Below are positions 37,306-46,411 of a DNA stretch of 64,000 nucleotides, in pieces (the first letter of the stretch is position 1; the number at the start of each line of letters is the position of its first letter). Source of the DNA: Xanthobacter dioxanivorans (lineage in GTDB: Bacteria > Pseudomonadota > Alphaproteobacteria > Rhizobiales > Xanthobacteraceae); NCBI RefSeq assembly GCF_016807805.1, contig NZ_CP063362.1, positions 4,940,501 to 5,004,500 of the forward strand, in the 5' to 3' direction. Position numbers and translations under genes: made by a program. A model generated the notes under the pieces. It saw nothing but the letters and a program-made list of their open reading frames with translations, did no database searches and was not told the DNA's origin.

Positions 37306-38670
37306 ATGTCCACCACCGTCGCCGCCACCGCCGACGCGCCCGCACTCGCCAACCCGCGCTCCCGCGTCATCCTCGCGAGCCTCGTGGGCACGACGATCGA
37401 GTTCTACGACTTCTACGTCTATGCCACGGCGGCGGTGCTGGTGTTCCCGCACCTTTTCTTCCCGGCGAGCGACCCGATCACCGCGCTGCTCGCCTCCTTC
37501 GCCGTGTTCGGCGCCGCCATGGTGGCGCGGCCGCTCGGCGCCATCTTCTTCGGCCATCTCGGCGACAGGAAGGGCCGCAAGATCACGCTGGTGGGCGCCC
37601 TGCTCACCATGGGCGTCGCCACCTTCCTCATCGGCCTGCTGCCCACCTATGCCACCGCCGGCTGGCTGGCACCCACGCTGCTGGTGGTGCTGCGCCTCGC
37701 CCAGGGCTTCGCCCTCGGCGGCGAATGGAGCGGTGCCGCGCTGGTGGCGACCGAGAACGCCCCGCCCGGCAAGCGCGCCATCTACGGCACCTTCCCGCAA
37801 CTCGGCGCGCCCATCGGCTTCATCATCGCCAACGGCCTGTTCCTGATCATCGCGGCGCTGATGCCGTCGGCCGATCCCTCGCGGCCGTCCGACGCCTTCC
37901 TCTCCTGGGGCTGGCGCATTCCGTTCCTGTTCTCGGCGGTGATGGTGATCGTCGGCCTGTGGGTGCGCTTCAGCCTGGTGGAGAGCCAAGCGTTCGAGAA
38001 CACCGTCAAGCGCGGCCGCATCCAGAAGCTGCCGCTGGCCTCGGCCTTCATCACCTACTGGCGCGAGCTGATCCTCGGCACCTTCTACATGCTCGCCACC
38101 TACGTGCTGTTCTACCTGATGACCACCTTCTCGCTGAGCTATGGCCGCGCCGCCATCACCCCGGCGCAGCCGGGCGGGCTGCCGGGCCTCGGCTACGACT
38201 ACCGCACCTTCGTGCTGATGATGATCGTCGGCGTGGTGTTCTTCGGCATCTTCACCCTGGTGTCCGGCCCCTGGGCCGACCGCTGGGGCCGCCGGCGCAC
38301 GCTCATCGCCATCACCACGGCCATCGCCGTCTTCGGCCTCACCTGGGTGCCCATGCTCGCCGCCGGCCCGGTGGGGGTGATGGCGTGGCTCATCATCGGC
38401 TTCACCCTCATGGGCCTCACCTTCGGGCCCATGGGCGCGCTGCTGCCGGAGCTGTTCCCGGCCAATGTGCGCTATACGGGCTCGGGCATCTCCTACAACG
38501 TCTCGTCCATCCTCGGCGCGGCAGTCGCGCCCTTTATCGCCGTGGCCCTGTGGAGCTATGGCGGCGGCAGCCCGTTCTGGGTGGGTGTCTACCTCACCTC
38601 CATGTCGATCCTGACGCTGATCGCGCTGATCCTCGGCAAGGAAACGCGCGACGTCGACATTCACCACTGA
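37306..38670 (+). CDS. MFS transporter of the metabolite:H+ symporter (MHS) family
   Basis: A 12-segment major facilitator with MHS landmarks: LASLVGTTIEFYDFYVYATAA at the N terminus, ARPLGAIFFGHLGDRKGRK after segment 2, LRLAQGFALGGEWSGA in segment 4, and ADRWGRRRTL after segment 8. Members bring in organic acids such as citrate, 2-oxoglutarate, shikimate or proline/betaine with protons. I start at 37306 (MSTTVAAT); upstream residues from 37111 are not conserved. The 450 bases upstream contain the two NrdR-like sites nearer nrdJ and no gene. A terminator follows at once. The substrate cannot be named. Confidence 0.88.
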   Translation: MSTTVAATADAPALANPRSRVILASLVGTTIEFYDFYVYATAAVLVFPHLFFPASDPITALLASFAVFGAAMVARPLGAIFFGHLGDRKGRKITLVGALLTMGVATFLIGLLPTYATAGWLAPTLLVVLRLAQGFALGGEWSGAALVATENAPPGKRAIYGTFPQLGAPIGFIIANGLFLIIAALMPSADPSRPSDAFLSWGWRIPFLFSAVMVIVGLWVRFSLVESQAFENTVKRGRIQKLPLASAFITYWRELILGTFYMLATYVLFYLMTTFSLSYGRAAITPAQPGGLPGLGYDYRTFVLMMIVGVVFFGIFTLVSGPWADRWGRRRTLIAITTAIAVFGLTWVPMLAAGPVGVMAWLIIGFTLMGLTFGPMGALLPELFPANVRYTGSGISYNVSSILGAAVAPFIAVALWSYGGGSPFWVGVYLTSMSILTLIALILGKETRDVDIHH

Positions 38671-38672
38671 GC

Positions 38673-38700
38673 CGCAAGGGGGCGATGCCCCCTTGCGTCA
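38673..38700 (+). terminator. Terminator of the MFS gene
   Basis: CGCAAGGGGGC and GCCCCCTTGCG form an 11-bp perfect stem with a GAT loop, two bases after the stop codon, followed by TCATTCC. Confidence 0.75.
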
Positions 38701-38751
38701 TTCCCGGAAAGGGAGTGAACCTTTGCGCCCCGTCCGCGTAGGAGGAGCGCC

Positions 38752-40197
38752 ATGTCCGCCTCCCCTTCCCTCCTGTGGTTCCGCGACGACCTGCGCCTTG
38801 CCGACAACCCGGCGCTGACTGCTCTGGCCGAGGCCGGCGCCCCCGTCGCCGCGCTTTATGTCTTCGACGAGGACAGCCCCGGCCTGCGCCCCCTCGGCGG
38901 GGCCGCGAAATGGTGGCTCGCGCAGTCGCTGCGGGCGCTGCGGGCCGAACTCGAGCAATTCGGAATACCGCTCATCCTGTGCCGAGGCCCGGCGACGCGC
39001 CTGGTGCCGGAGGTTGCGGCCGCACTCGGCGCGGCGCGCGTCGCCTTCAACGGCCGTTCCGGGGCGCAGGCGGCCAAGGTCGACCACGCGGTCGCCGCCC
39101 GCCTTGCCGCCGAGGATCGGCAGGTGCTCGCCTTCTGCGCGCATCTCCTGCATCCGCCCGGCAGCGTCCGCGGCGGCGCGGGCCGCATGCCGCGCACCTT
39201 CTCCGCCTTCCAGCGCGCCGCCATGAAGGACCGCCGGCTGACCCCGCCCCTTGGCGCGCCGAACCGGCTCAAGGGCATGGCGCATCCCCCCGAAGGCGAG
39301 GCGCTGGACAGCTTCGGCCTGGAGCCGGAGCATCCCGACTGGGCCGGCGGCCTGCGCACGGCCTGGACGGTGGGGGAAAAGGCGGCCCAGGCGCGGCTTT
39401 CGGCCTTCATCCGCGAGGACCTTGCGGGCTATGCCGGCGGCCGCGACCTGCCGGCGGCCGACCACGTCTCCCGCCTGTCACCGCATCTCAGCTTCGGCGA
39501 GCTTTCGCCCCGCCAGGTCCTGTTCGCCATCCGCCACGCGGCGGACGCAGGCACGGTTCCGGGGAGCGACGCGGACAAGTTCGAGGCCGAGATCTATTGG
39601 CGGGAATTCTCCCACCACCTCCTCGCCGAGGTGCCCGACCTCGCCCGGCGCAACATCCAGGAGGCCTTCGATCCCTTTCCCTGGCGCGAGTGCCCCGGCG
39701 AGCTGAAGGCCTGGCAGAAGGGGCGCACCGGCTATCCGCTCATCGACGCCGGCCTGCGCCAGCTGTGGCAGACCGGGTGGATGCACAACCGGGTGCGCAT
39801 GGCGGTTGCCTCCTTTCTCACCAAGCACCTCCTCATCGACTGGCGGGAGGGCGAGGCCTGGTTCTGGGATACTTTGGTGGATGCGGACGCCGCCAGCAAC
39901 CCGGCCTCCTGGCAGTGGGTGGCTGGCTCCGGCCTCGACGCCGCCCCCTATTTCCGCATCTTCAATCCGGTGACCCAGGGCGAGAAATTCGATCCCGACG
40001 GCACCTATGTGCGCACCTTCGTGCCGGAACTGGCCAGGCTCCCCGCCCGCCTCATCCACAAGCCGTGGACAGCGGACGCCGACACCCTCGCCGCCGCGGG
40101 CGTGCGGCTCGGCATCACCTATCCGCGCCCGCTGGTGGATCACGCGGCAGCACGGGAGCGGGCGCTGCGGGCGTTGGAATCCACGCGAAAATCATGA
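38752..40197 (+). CDS. phr: Deoxyribodipyrimidine photolyase (class I cryptochrome/photolyase family)
   Basis: The 481-residue protein starts with the photolyase antenna domain (LLWFRDDLRLADNPALTAL, ALYVFDEDS) and continues with the FAD domain: SRLSPHLSFGELSPRQ, EIYWREFSHHLL, WQKGRTGYPLIDAGLRQLW, QTGWMHNRVRM and the DADAASNPASWQWVAGSG motif that lines the flavin. It splits UV-induced cyclobutane pyrimidine dimers using blue light. Start at the ATG at 38752, preceded by GGAGGAG (a strong ribosome site). It stands alone after the MFS gene's terminator; a 70-base gap separates it from cysK. Confidence 0.95.
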   Translation: MSASPSLLWFRDDLRLADNPALTALAEAGAPVAALYVFDEDSPGLRPLGGAAKWWLAQSLRALRAELEQFGIPLILCRGPATRLVPEVAAALGAARVAFNGRSGAQAAKVDHAVAARLAAEDRQVLAFCAHLLHPPGSVRGGAGRMPRTFSAFQRAAMKDRRLTPPLGAPNRLKGMAHPPEGEALDSFGLEPEHPDWAGGLRTAWTVGEKAAQARLSAFIREDLAGYAGGRDLPAADHVSRLSPHLSFGELSPRQVLFAIRHAADAGTVPGSDADKFEAEIYWREFSHHLLAEVPDLARRNIQEAFDPFPWRECPGELKAWQKGRTGYPLIDAGLRQLWQTGWMHNRVRMAVASFLTKHLLIDWREGEAWFWDTLVDADAASNPASWQWVAGSGLDAAPYFRIFNPVTQGEKFDPDGTYVRTFVPELARLPARLIHKPWTADADTLAAAGVRLGITYPRPLVDHAAARERALRALESTRKS

Positions 40198-40270
40198 AAT
40201 TTGTCATGTTGATGCGGCCGGCGCGCTTGGGTAACGTGCTTTCCACATTCATTGAAGGCTTGCTCTTCTC

Positions 40271-41299
40271 ATGATCCGTAACGGCCTTGTAGAATCCATC
40301 GGCAATACTCCCCTCATCCGTCTGAAGCGCGCGTCCGAGGAAACCGGCTGCGAGATCCTCGGCAAGGCCGAGTTCCTCAATCCCGGCCAGTCGGTGAAGG
40401 ACCGCGCGGCGCTGGGCATCATCCGGGACGCGGTGGCGCGCGGCGAGCTGCGCCCCGGTGGGGTGATCGTTGAAGGCACCGCCGGCAATACCGGCATCGG
40501 CCTCGCTCTGGTGGCGGCGCCGCTGGGCTTTCGCACGGTGATCGTGATTCCCGACACCCAATCCCAGGAAAAGAAGGACATGCTGAAGCTCGCCGGAGCC
40601 ACCCTCGTGGAGGTGCCGGCGGTGGGCTATGCCAACCCCAACAACTATGTGAAGGTCTCCGGGCGCCTTGCGGAAGCGCTTGCGAAAACCGAGCCGAACG
40701 GCGCCATCTGGGCCAACCAGTTCGACAACGTGGCCAACCGGCAGGCGCACATCGACACCACCGGCCCCGAGATCTGGGAGCAGACCGGCGGCAAGCTGGA
40801 CGGCTTCATCTGCGCCGTGGGCACCGGCGGCACGCTGGCGGGCATCGCCATCGCGCTGAAGGAGCGCAACCCGAAGATCCAGATCGGCCTCGCCGATCCA
40901 CCCGGTGCGGCGCTCTATTCCTATTACACCACCGGCGAGCTGAAGGCCGAGGGCTCCTCCATCACCGAGGGCATCGGCCAGGGGCGCATCACCGCGAACC
41001 TGGAAGGCGCCCCCATCGACACCGCCTTCCTGATCCCCGACGAGGAATCGGTGCCGGTGGTGTTCGACCTGCTCCAGCACGAGGGCCTGTGCCTCGGCGG
41101 CTCGTCGGGCGTGAACGTGGCCGGGGCGGTGCGGCTGGCGAAGGAGATGGGCCCGGGCCACACCATCGTGACCATCCTGTGTGACTATGGCACGCGCTAC
41201 CAGTCCAAGCTGTTCAACCCGGAATTCCTGCGCTCCAAGCACCTGCCGGTGCCGGAATGGCTGGAGCGCACGGCCGAGGTGCCGAACGTCCTGGTGTGA
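40271..41299 (+). CDS. cysK: Cysteine synthase A (O-acetylserine sulfhydrylase)
   Basis: A fold-type II PLP enzyme of 342 residues: VESIGNTPLIRLKRASEETG, the PLP lysine in NPGQSVKDRAAL (Lys about 43), the substrate loop EGTAGNTGIGLA, the phosphate-binding VGTGGTLAG, and LGGSSGVNVAGAVRLA near the PLP nitrogen. It makes cysteine from O-acetylserine and sulfide in the cytoplasm. The asparagine loop reads T-A-G-N-T-G, as in CysK rather than cystathionine beta-synthase. A sulfurtransferase follows 74 bases later, so the two probably form a sulfur-metabolism unit. Confidence 0.93.
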   Translation: MIRNGLVESIGNTPLIRLKRASEETGCEILGKAEFLNPGQSVKDRAALGIIRDAVARGELRPGGVIVEGTAGNTGIGLALVAAPLGFRTVIVIPDTQSQEKKDMLKLAGATLVEVPAVGYANPNNYVKVSGRLAEALAKTEPNGAIWANQFDNVANRQAHIDTTGPEIWEQTGGKLDGFICAVGTGGTLAGIAIALKERNPKIQIGLADPPGAALYSYYTTGELKAEGSSITEGIGQGRITANLEGAPIDTAFLIPDEESVPVVFDLLQHEGLCLGGSSGVNVAGAVRLAKEMGPGHTIVTILCDYGTRYQSKLFNPEFLRSKHLPVPEWLERTAEVPNVLV

Positions 41300-41373
41300 A
41301 ACTTGACACCTGCGCGCTTCCGGCCGAGGACGTCGCCCGCCCCGACCCAGAAGCAGCCCGCAAGAGAGGCCCC

Positions 41374-42228
41374 ATGAGCGCGACCGCCGACACGTCCGCG
41401 AGCCCCTTCGTCTCCACCGAATGGCTCGCCGCCAATCTCGGCGCGCCGGACCTCGTGGTGGTGGATGCCTCGTGGCACATGCCCAATGCCGGGCGCGACG
41501 GCCGCAAGGAGTATCTGGAGCGGCACATTCCCGGCGCGGTGCATTTCGACATCGACACCATCGCCGACCACTCCACGTCCCTCCCCCACATGCTGCCAGA
41601 CCCGCACAGCTTCGCGGTGGCGATGGGCGCGCTGGGCATCGGCGACGGGCTGCGGGTCGTGGTGTACGATTCCCTCGGCCTGTTCTCGGCGCCGCGCGTG
41701 TGGTGGACCTTCCGGGCCTTCGGCGCGCAGGACGTGAAGATCCTCGACGGCGGCCTGCCCAAGTGGCTCGCCGAGGAGCGTCCGGTGGAGGACGGCCCGG
41801 TCCGGCGCCTGCCCGCCATATTCACCGCCCGCCTCGACCATTCCATCGTCGCCGATATCGAACGCGTGGACCGGGCGCTGAAGACCGGCGGCGCGCAGGT
41901 GCTCGACGCCCGCCAGGACGCCCGCTTTCGTGGCGAGGCGCCGGAGCCGCGCGAAGGCCTGCCCTCCGGTCACATGCCCGGCGCCCTCAACCTGCCCCAC
42001 GGGCGGCTGGTGAAGGACGGCCGCCTGCTGCCGCCGGAAGAGATCTTGGAGGCGGTGGAGGCCTCGGGCCTCGATCTGTCACGCCCGGTGATCACCTCAT
42101 GCGGCTCCGGCGTCTCGGCTGCCATCCTGTGGGTGGCGCTGGAGATGATCGGCAAGGAGCCGCTCGCGCTCTATGACGGCTCGTGGACCGAATGGGGTGC
42201 GAGCGGCAAGGAGATCGCGGTGGGCTGA
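41374..42228 (+). CDS. sseA: 3-mercaptopyruvate sulfurtransferase (two-rhodanese-domain protein)
   Basis: The 284-residue protein has two rhodanese domains. The inactive N-terminal one shows LVVVDASWHMP and YLERHIPGAVHFDID; the C-terminal one carries the catalytic loop SCGSGVSAAI, the C-G-S-G-x-S/T-A form that marks mercaptopyruvate rather than thiosulfate sulfurtransferases. It passes sulfur from 3-mercaptopyruvate to a thiol acceptor or cyanide. The ATG at 41374 is preceded by AGAGAGG. Its place behind cysK suggests cysteine degradation or sulfur redistribution. A GC-rich inverted repeat at 42280-42300 may end transcription. Confidence 0.9.
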   Translation: MSATADTSASPFVSTEWLAANLGAPDLVVVDASWHMPNAGRDGRKEYLERHIPGAVHFDIDTIADHSTSLPHMLPDPHSFAVAMGALGIGDGLRVVVYDSLGLFSAPRVWWTFRAFGAQDVKILDGGLPKWLAEERPVEDGPVRRLPAIFTARLDHSIVADIERVDRALKTGGAQVLDARQDARFRGEAPEPREGLPSGHMPGALNLPHGRLVKDGRLLPPEEILEAVEASGLDLSRPVITSCGSGVSAAILWVALEMIGKEPLALYDGSWTEWGASGKEIAVG

Positions 42229-42307
42229 AGCGGCCTTCGTCCAGCGCCGCGACACGCTGGATGGTACGAAATGCCATCCGGCCGGCCGCGGCGGCCGGCG
42301 CCGAAGG

Positions 42308-43771
42308 TCAGCCCCGCCCGCCGCCTCGGCTGCGCGCGACGATTGACGTGGTGCTCTGTCCCGCCTCCAGGGGCACGATGACCACCTCGCCCCCATATGA
42401 GGCCACCACGTCGGCGCCGACGACGGTGGCAACCGAGTAGTCACCCCCCTTGATCAGCCGATCCGGCCGCAGCAGCTCGATGAGGCTAAGGGGTGTATCC
42501 TCATCGAACAGCGTGACAAGGTCGACGCTATCGATGGCGGCCATCACGATAGCCCGCGCCGTCTCGTTCTGGATCGGCCGCGTCTCGCCCTTCAGGCGCC
42601 GCACCGACGCGTCCGTGTTGAGGGCCACCACCAGGCGATCACAGGTGGCTCGGGCTTTCCTGAGCAGTTCGATATGGCCTGGATGGATCAGGTCGAAGCA
42701 GCCGTTGGTGAACCCGACGACCAGCCCATCCGCCTTCCAGCTGGCGGCGATCTCCGCGGCCTGGGATCCGGCGACAATCTTCGTGTTGCCATCTGCGCCA
42801 CGCCCCAGAACGCGCACGAGCTCATGGGCGTGCACCACCGCCGTTCCGCGCTTGCCGACCGCGATACCGGCGGCGGCATTCGCGACACGGGCGCTCGCCG
42901 CGACGGTCGCGCCGGCGGCAAGCCCCAACACCAGAGCGGAGACCACCGTGTCGCCGGCCCCGGACACGTCGAACACTTCCCGCGCCGCGGTGGAAATGGC
43001 TATCACCCCGTCCGCCGCATGCCGCGTGTCCCAGATCATCATGCCCTTGGCACCACGCGTCAGCACCACTGCCGCCACATCGGCGCTGATGCTGATGGCC
43101 CGGGCGGCCGCGGCTGCGCTGTCATCGGACGAGCAGTCGGTGCCGGACAGCGCCGACGCCTCAAGGGTATTCGGAGTAAGCACCGTGGCACCGGCGTAAC
43201 GATGGACGTCGCGGGTCTTGGGATCAACGACGACGGGAATGTCGCGCGATTTCGCCAGATCGATCACGCGCCGGATCACCGGCTGCGCCAGCACGCCCTT
43301 GGCGTAGTCGGAGAGAACGATCGCATCGATCGTCTCGATCTCCCGCTCGATGGCGCGTACCAGATCGGCAATCACTTCCTCGTCCGGAACGAGGACGGCT
43401 TCTCGATCGAAGCGCATCAACTGCTGGCCTGCGGAGACATACCGGGTCTTGACCGTAGTGGGAACGCCCGCAGGGCGCACCCATCGCCCCTCGATGCCAT
43501 CCGCCCCCACCAGCCTATCGGCGATGAGGTCCCCTTCGGCGTCCCGCCCAATCACGCCCGCGAGGATGGCGTGGCCTCCGAGCGCCGCGATGTTGCGGGC
43601 AACATTGCCCGCCCCGCCCAGGGTCGTCGCCTCGCTCTGGTAACGCAGAACGAGCGCCGGAGCCTCCGGCGACACCCTCTCGGCTTCACCGTAGACGAAG
43701 CGGTCGAGCATGATATCGCCGAGCACGAAGACACGACGGTTCCGCCAACTTTCAACCACAGACGCACTCAA
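42308..43771 (-). CDS. hldE: Bifunctional heptose-7-phosphate kinase / heptose-1-phosphate adenylyltransferase
   Basis: The 487-residue protein joins a ribokinase-fold domain (VFVLGDIMLDRFVYG, TTLGGAGNVARNIAALG, catalytic GAGDT at 271-275) to a nucleotidyltransferase domain (FTNGCFDLIHPGH at 354-366, then VVALNTDASVRRLKG and RLIKGGDY). Together they make ADP-heptose precursor for the lipopolysaccharide inner core. Both active sites look complete. It is the first gene of the minus-strand surface-glycan region and converges on sseA. The gap of 261 bases to the next gene shows only a short AAAGGG/CCCTTT inverted repeat. Confidence 0.95.
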   Translation of the reverse strand: MSASVVESWRNRRVFVLGDIMLDRFVYGEAERVSPEAPALVLRYQSEATTLGGAGNVARNIAALGGHAILAGVIGRDAEGDLIADRLVGADGIEGRWVRPAGVPTTVKTRYVSAGQQLMRFDREAVLVPDEEVIADLVRAIEREIETIDAIVLSDYAKGVLAQPVIRRVIDLAKSRDIPVVVDPKTRDVHRYAGATVLTPNTLEASALSGTDCSSDDSAAAAARAISISADVAAVVLTRGAKGMMIWDTRHAADGVIAISTAAREVFDVSGAGDTVVSALVLGLAAGATVAASARVANAAAGIAVGKRGTAVVHAHELVRVLGRGADGNTKIVAGSQAAEIAASWKADGLVVGFTNGCFDLIHPGHIELLRKARATCDRLVVALNTDASVRRLKGETRPIQNETARAIVMAAIDSVDLVTLFDEDTPLSLIELLRPDRLIKGGDYSVATVVGADVVASYGGEVVIVPLEAGQSTTSIVARSRGGGRG

Positions 43772-44032
43772 GTGCCATATTCCTTGCGCATGCTACGACA
43801 ACCCCGCCCGCACGGAACATGCCCTGCCGCCCGCCGAAAGGTCCAGTCGGATGATCCGATCCCGGAGAAAGGCTGGCAGCCTTCCCGGCGCGGAGGGCCC
43901 ATGTCCAGAGGAACGAAGCGTCAAAGGTAAATCGGCCAGGCCAAGCCTGCCGTCGCCTGGGCGCCGAAGGAGCCGGCGCTCAGAAGATCGAAAGGGGCAG
44001 CTCCCTTTGCCTTCATCACGCTCCGGCGGCAC

Positions 44033-44911
44033 TCAAATCCGAATAAATTCCGCCGAACTCGCATTGCCGTACCTCGAGCCGCGCGACACACGATCCAGCT
44101 GGAACCCGGAGCTCTCCAGCTTGCCCCAGACCGTCTCCTGCCCGGCCTGACTGTGGCACTCCACCCCGATCTTCTTCGCCCGCCTCAGCACGTCGGCATC
44201 CGTCCCCTTGAACAGCTGGACTTCTGCGCCCTCGATGTCGGACTTGAGGTAATCGACTTCATCCACCCCGTATTTCGCGAGAAGGTCGGCGATACCCAGG
44301 GAATTCACCGGGATCTCGTCCCCCGCGCCACGTTGCGTCGAGACCCTGCGCGAGTGGCTGTCAATGGCCTGGTCGGCATCCATGTACAGCGTATCGGCCT
44401 TGTCCGAGATCGCCGACATCTCGCAATCGACCCGGCCCCCGAGATGGTTGAGCTCCACGGTCTTCAAAAGCTTTTCAAACGTGGCGGGAAATGGCTCCAC
44501 TGCCACAACCCTGCAGTTCGGCGCAGAAGCAAGTGCGAAAAGCGAGAAGGCGCCGATATTCACGCCGAGATCCACCACCACGGTGGAGTCGCGCGGGATG
44601 CTGTACTCGCCGGCACACCACACGGCCCACAAGGTGGTGAGGTCGGCGAAATCGTACAGGGTCAGCAGGCGTCCTGCTTTGTCAGCGACCTGCAGCGGGT
44701 ACCGATTTCTTTTCAGACCGACAAAGGACAAAATTACGTTCGGCGAATCTTTGACATTCTTTACGCAGGTCGCGACTTCGCCCAATCGATCGACACTTCC
44801 GATGCCTCGTACAATTCGACTCCACATATCTCTGCTCCGCCCGCCGATAAGCCGATATCTGAGAAACAATTTCACACGCAACTCGGATGACACGATGCCA
44901 GTCCGAACCAA
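44033..44911 (-). CDS. FkbM-family methyltransferase (copy 1)
   Basis: A 292-residue class I methyltransferase of the FkbM group: the SAM-binding VVVDLGVNIGAFSLFAL, VVAVEPFPATFEKL, then LKSDIEGAEVQLFKG, the family's second motif, and VECHSQAG. Such enzymes O-methylate sugars in exopolysaccharide or natural-product clusters. The frame starts at 44911; MWSRIVRG at 44827 is another possible start. It lies between hldE and galE on the same strand, so it probably decorates a cell-surface glycan. The acceptor is not known. Confidence 0.85.
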   Translation of the reverse strand: MVRTGIVSSELRVKLFLRYRLIGGRSRDMWSRIVRGIGSVDRLGEVATCVKNVKDSPNVILSFVGLKRNRYPLQVADKAGRLLTLYDFADLTTLWAVWCAGEYSIPRDSTVVVDLGVNIGAFSLFALASAPNCRVVAVEPFPATFEKLLKTVELNHLGGRVDCEMSAISDKADTLYMDADQAIDSHSRRVSTQRGAGDEIPVNSLGIADLLAKYGVDEVDYLKSDIEGAEVQLFKGTDADVLRRAKKIGVECHSQAGQETVWGKLESSGFQLDRVSRGSRYGNASSAEFIRI

Positions 44912-45104
44912 ATACCCGCCTATCCACTAGAGCGCGGTCCGAGCAAATTGAACCCATTTGCCCGGTGAATCGCCCCCAACCCCGCGATGGAGCCCTCGCC
45001 CTGCGACGGCATCGCCACATCCAATCCCCTCTCGTGCCCGGCGACACACAGCCATAGTCCCACAATTCGGCCGGTCCGGCAGCTTTGCGGGAAGGGCCGA
45101 GTGA

Positions 45105-46112
45105 TCAGCTGGCCGATGCATGCCCGGCCAGTTCCTTGCGGGCAAGGCGCCTTTCCCAATCGAGCGCGTGACGGACGATCGCATCGAGGTCGTCGAGCTT
45201 CGGTGTCCAGTCAAGTTCGGAGCGAATGCGTTCCACGCTGGCAATAAGGCAGGGCGGATCCCCCGGACGGCGCGGCGACAGCGTGACGGGAAAATCCACG
45301 CCGGACACCCGTTTTACCACGTCGACCACCTCCTTGACCGAGTAGCCCCGGCCATAGCCGCAATTCAGGGTCATGTTGGGGCCCCCTGCGCGCAACCGGA
45401 CGAGCGCGGCCACATGCGCCGCAGCAAGGTCGCTGACATGGATGTAGTCGCGGATGCACGTACCGTCGGGTGTCGGGTAATCAGTGCCAAATATCTCGAC
45501 GCCGCGACGCTCACCCGACGCAGCCTGACTCGCCACCTTGATGAGGTGCGTGGCATTTTTCGAGGACTGGCCCGAACGCCCCGCCGGATCGGCTCCAGCC
45601 ACATTGAAATAGCGAAGCGAAGTATAGGACAGACCATGGGCGCAGGCTGCATCCGCCAGCATCCACTCGCTCATCAGTTTCGAGCGTCCATAGGGATTGA
45701 TGGGTGCTTTCGGCTCATCCTCCCCGATAATCGCAACACGAGGCTCGCCGTAAACCGCGGCAGTTGAAGAGAAGATCACCCGGCGCACGCCGCAACTCAC
45801 CGCCGCCTCAAACACGGCGCGAGTCTTCACCGTATTTCCGAGATAATATCCAAGCGGATCCAAGATCGATTCTGGCACCACGATCCGAGCGGCGAAGTGG
45901 ATGATCTCGGACACCCCATACTGCTCGACGATGCGCCGGACCAAGGCGCCGTCCCCGACGTCGCCCACGATCAGCCCGACGCCATCGGGTACCAACCGGC
46001 GGTGTCCCGTCGACAGGTCGTCCAGCACCAAGACTTTCTCACCCGCGTCGACGAGGGCGAGCACCGTATGGCTTCCGATATAGCCGGCACCGCCGGTGAC
46101 AAGAACCGTCAT
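45105..46112 (-). CDS. galE: UDP-glucose 4-epimerase
   Basis: An extended short-chain dehydrogenase of 335 residues with the NAD motif VTGGAGYIGSHT (5-16), VLDDLSTGH, SSTAAVYGEP, the catalytic YGRSK (Tyr-x-x-x-Lys) and the substrate-binding RYFNVAGADPAGRSGQ. It interconverts UDP-glucose and UDP-galactose, supplying galactose for surface glycans. It starts directly at the ATG at 46112. The 300 bases before it, toward the next gene, contain no clear gene. Its neighbours are an FkbM methyltransferase and an unknown protein, in keeping with a polysaccharide locus. Confidence 0.94.
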   Translation of the reverse strand: MTVLVTGGAGYIGSHTVLALVDAGEKVLVLDDLSTGHRRLVPDGVGLIVGDVGDGALVRRIVEQYGVSEIIHFAARIVVPESILDPLGYYLGNTVKTRAVFEAAVSCGVRRVIFSSTAAVYGEPRVAIIGEDEPKAPINPYGRSKLMSEWMLADAACAHGLSYTSLRYFNVAGADPAGRSGQSSKNATHLIKVASQAASGERRGVEIFGTDYPTPDGTCIRDYIHVSDLAAAHVAALVRLRAGGPNMTLNCGYGRGYSVKEVVDVVKRVSGVDFPVTLSPRRPGDPPCLIASVERIRSELDWTPKLDDLDAIVRHALDWERRLARKELAGHASAS

Positions 46113-46411
46113 CGCCCGTCATGTGCCCGCTGGAGCAAGCCACGTAAGATCGGTGCCATCCCCTTACCCAAGGAAGCAGCGAATACGATGCGGAAACAAC
46201 ACAAAGCAACCGACGAGCCTCGCATACGGACACCTCTCCCGACCGTGATTTCTCCCAGAGCCCCCATCTCCGAGCGCTTGCTGCACCGCGCATACACATT
46301 CATCAGACCACACCCTTGCCCGACCCGCCAAGCCTTCTCGTCGCACCTCCCGCTGCGCATCCACCGGGCAGGCCCGAATGGAGGCGATGGCGACAGCGGT
46401 CGGAACTCGGC

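Noticed and set aside
42270..42305. Terminator between sseA and hldE
   Set aside because: The GC-rich inverted repeat is present but has no T tail and overlaps simple CGG runs; too weak to list as a feature.
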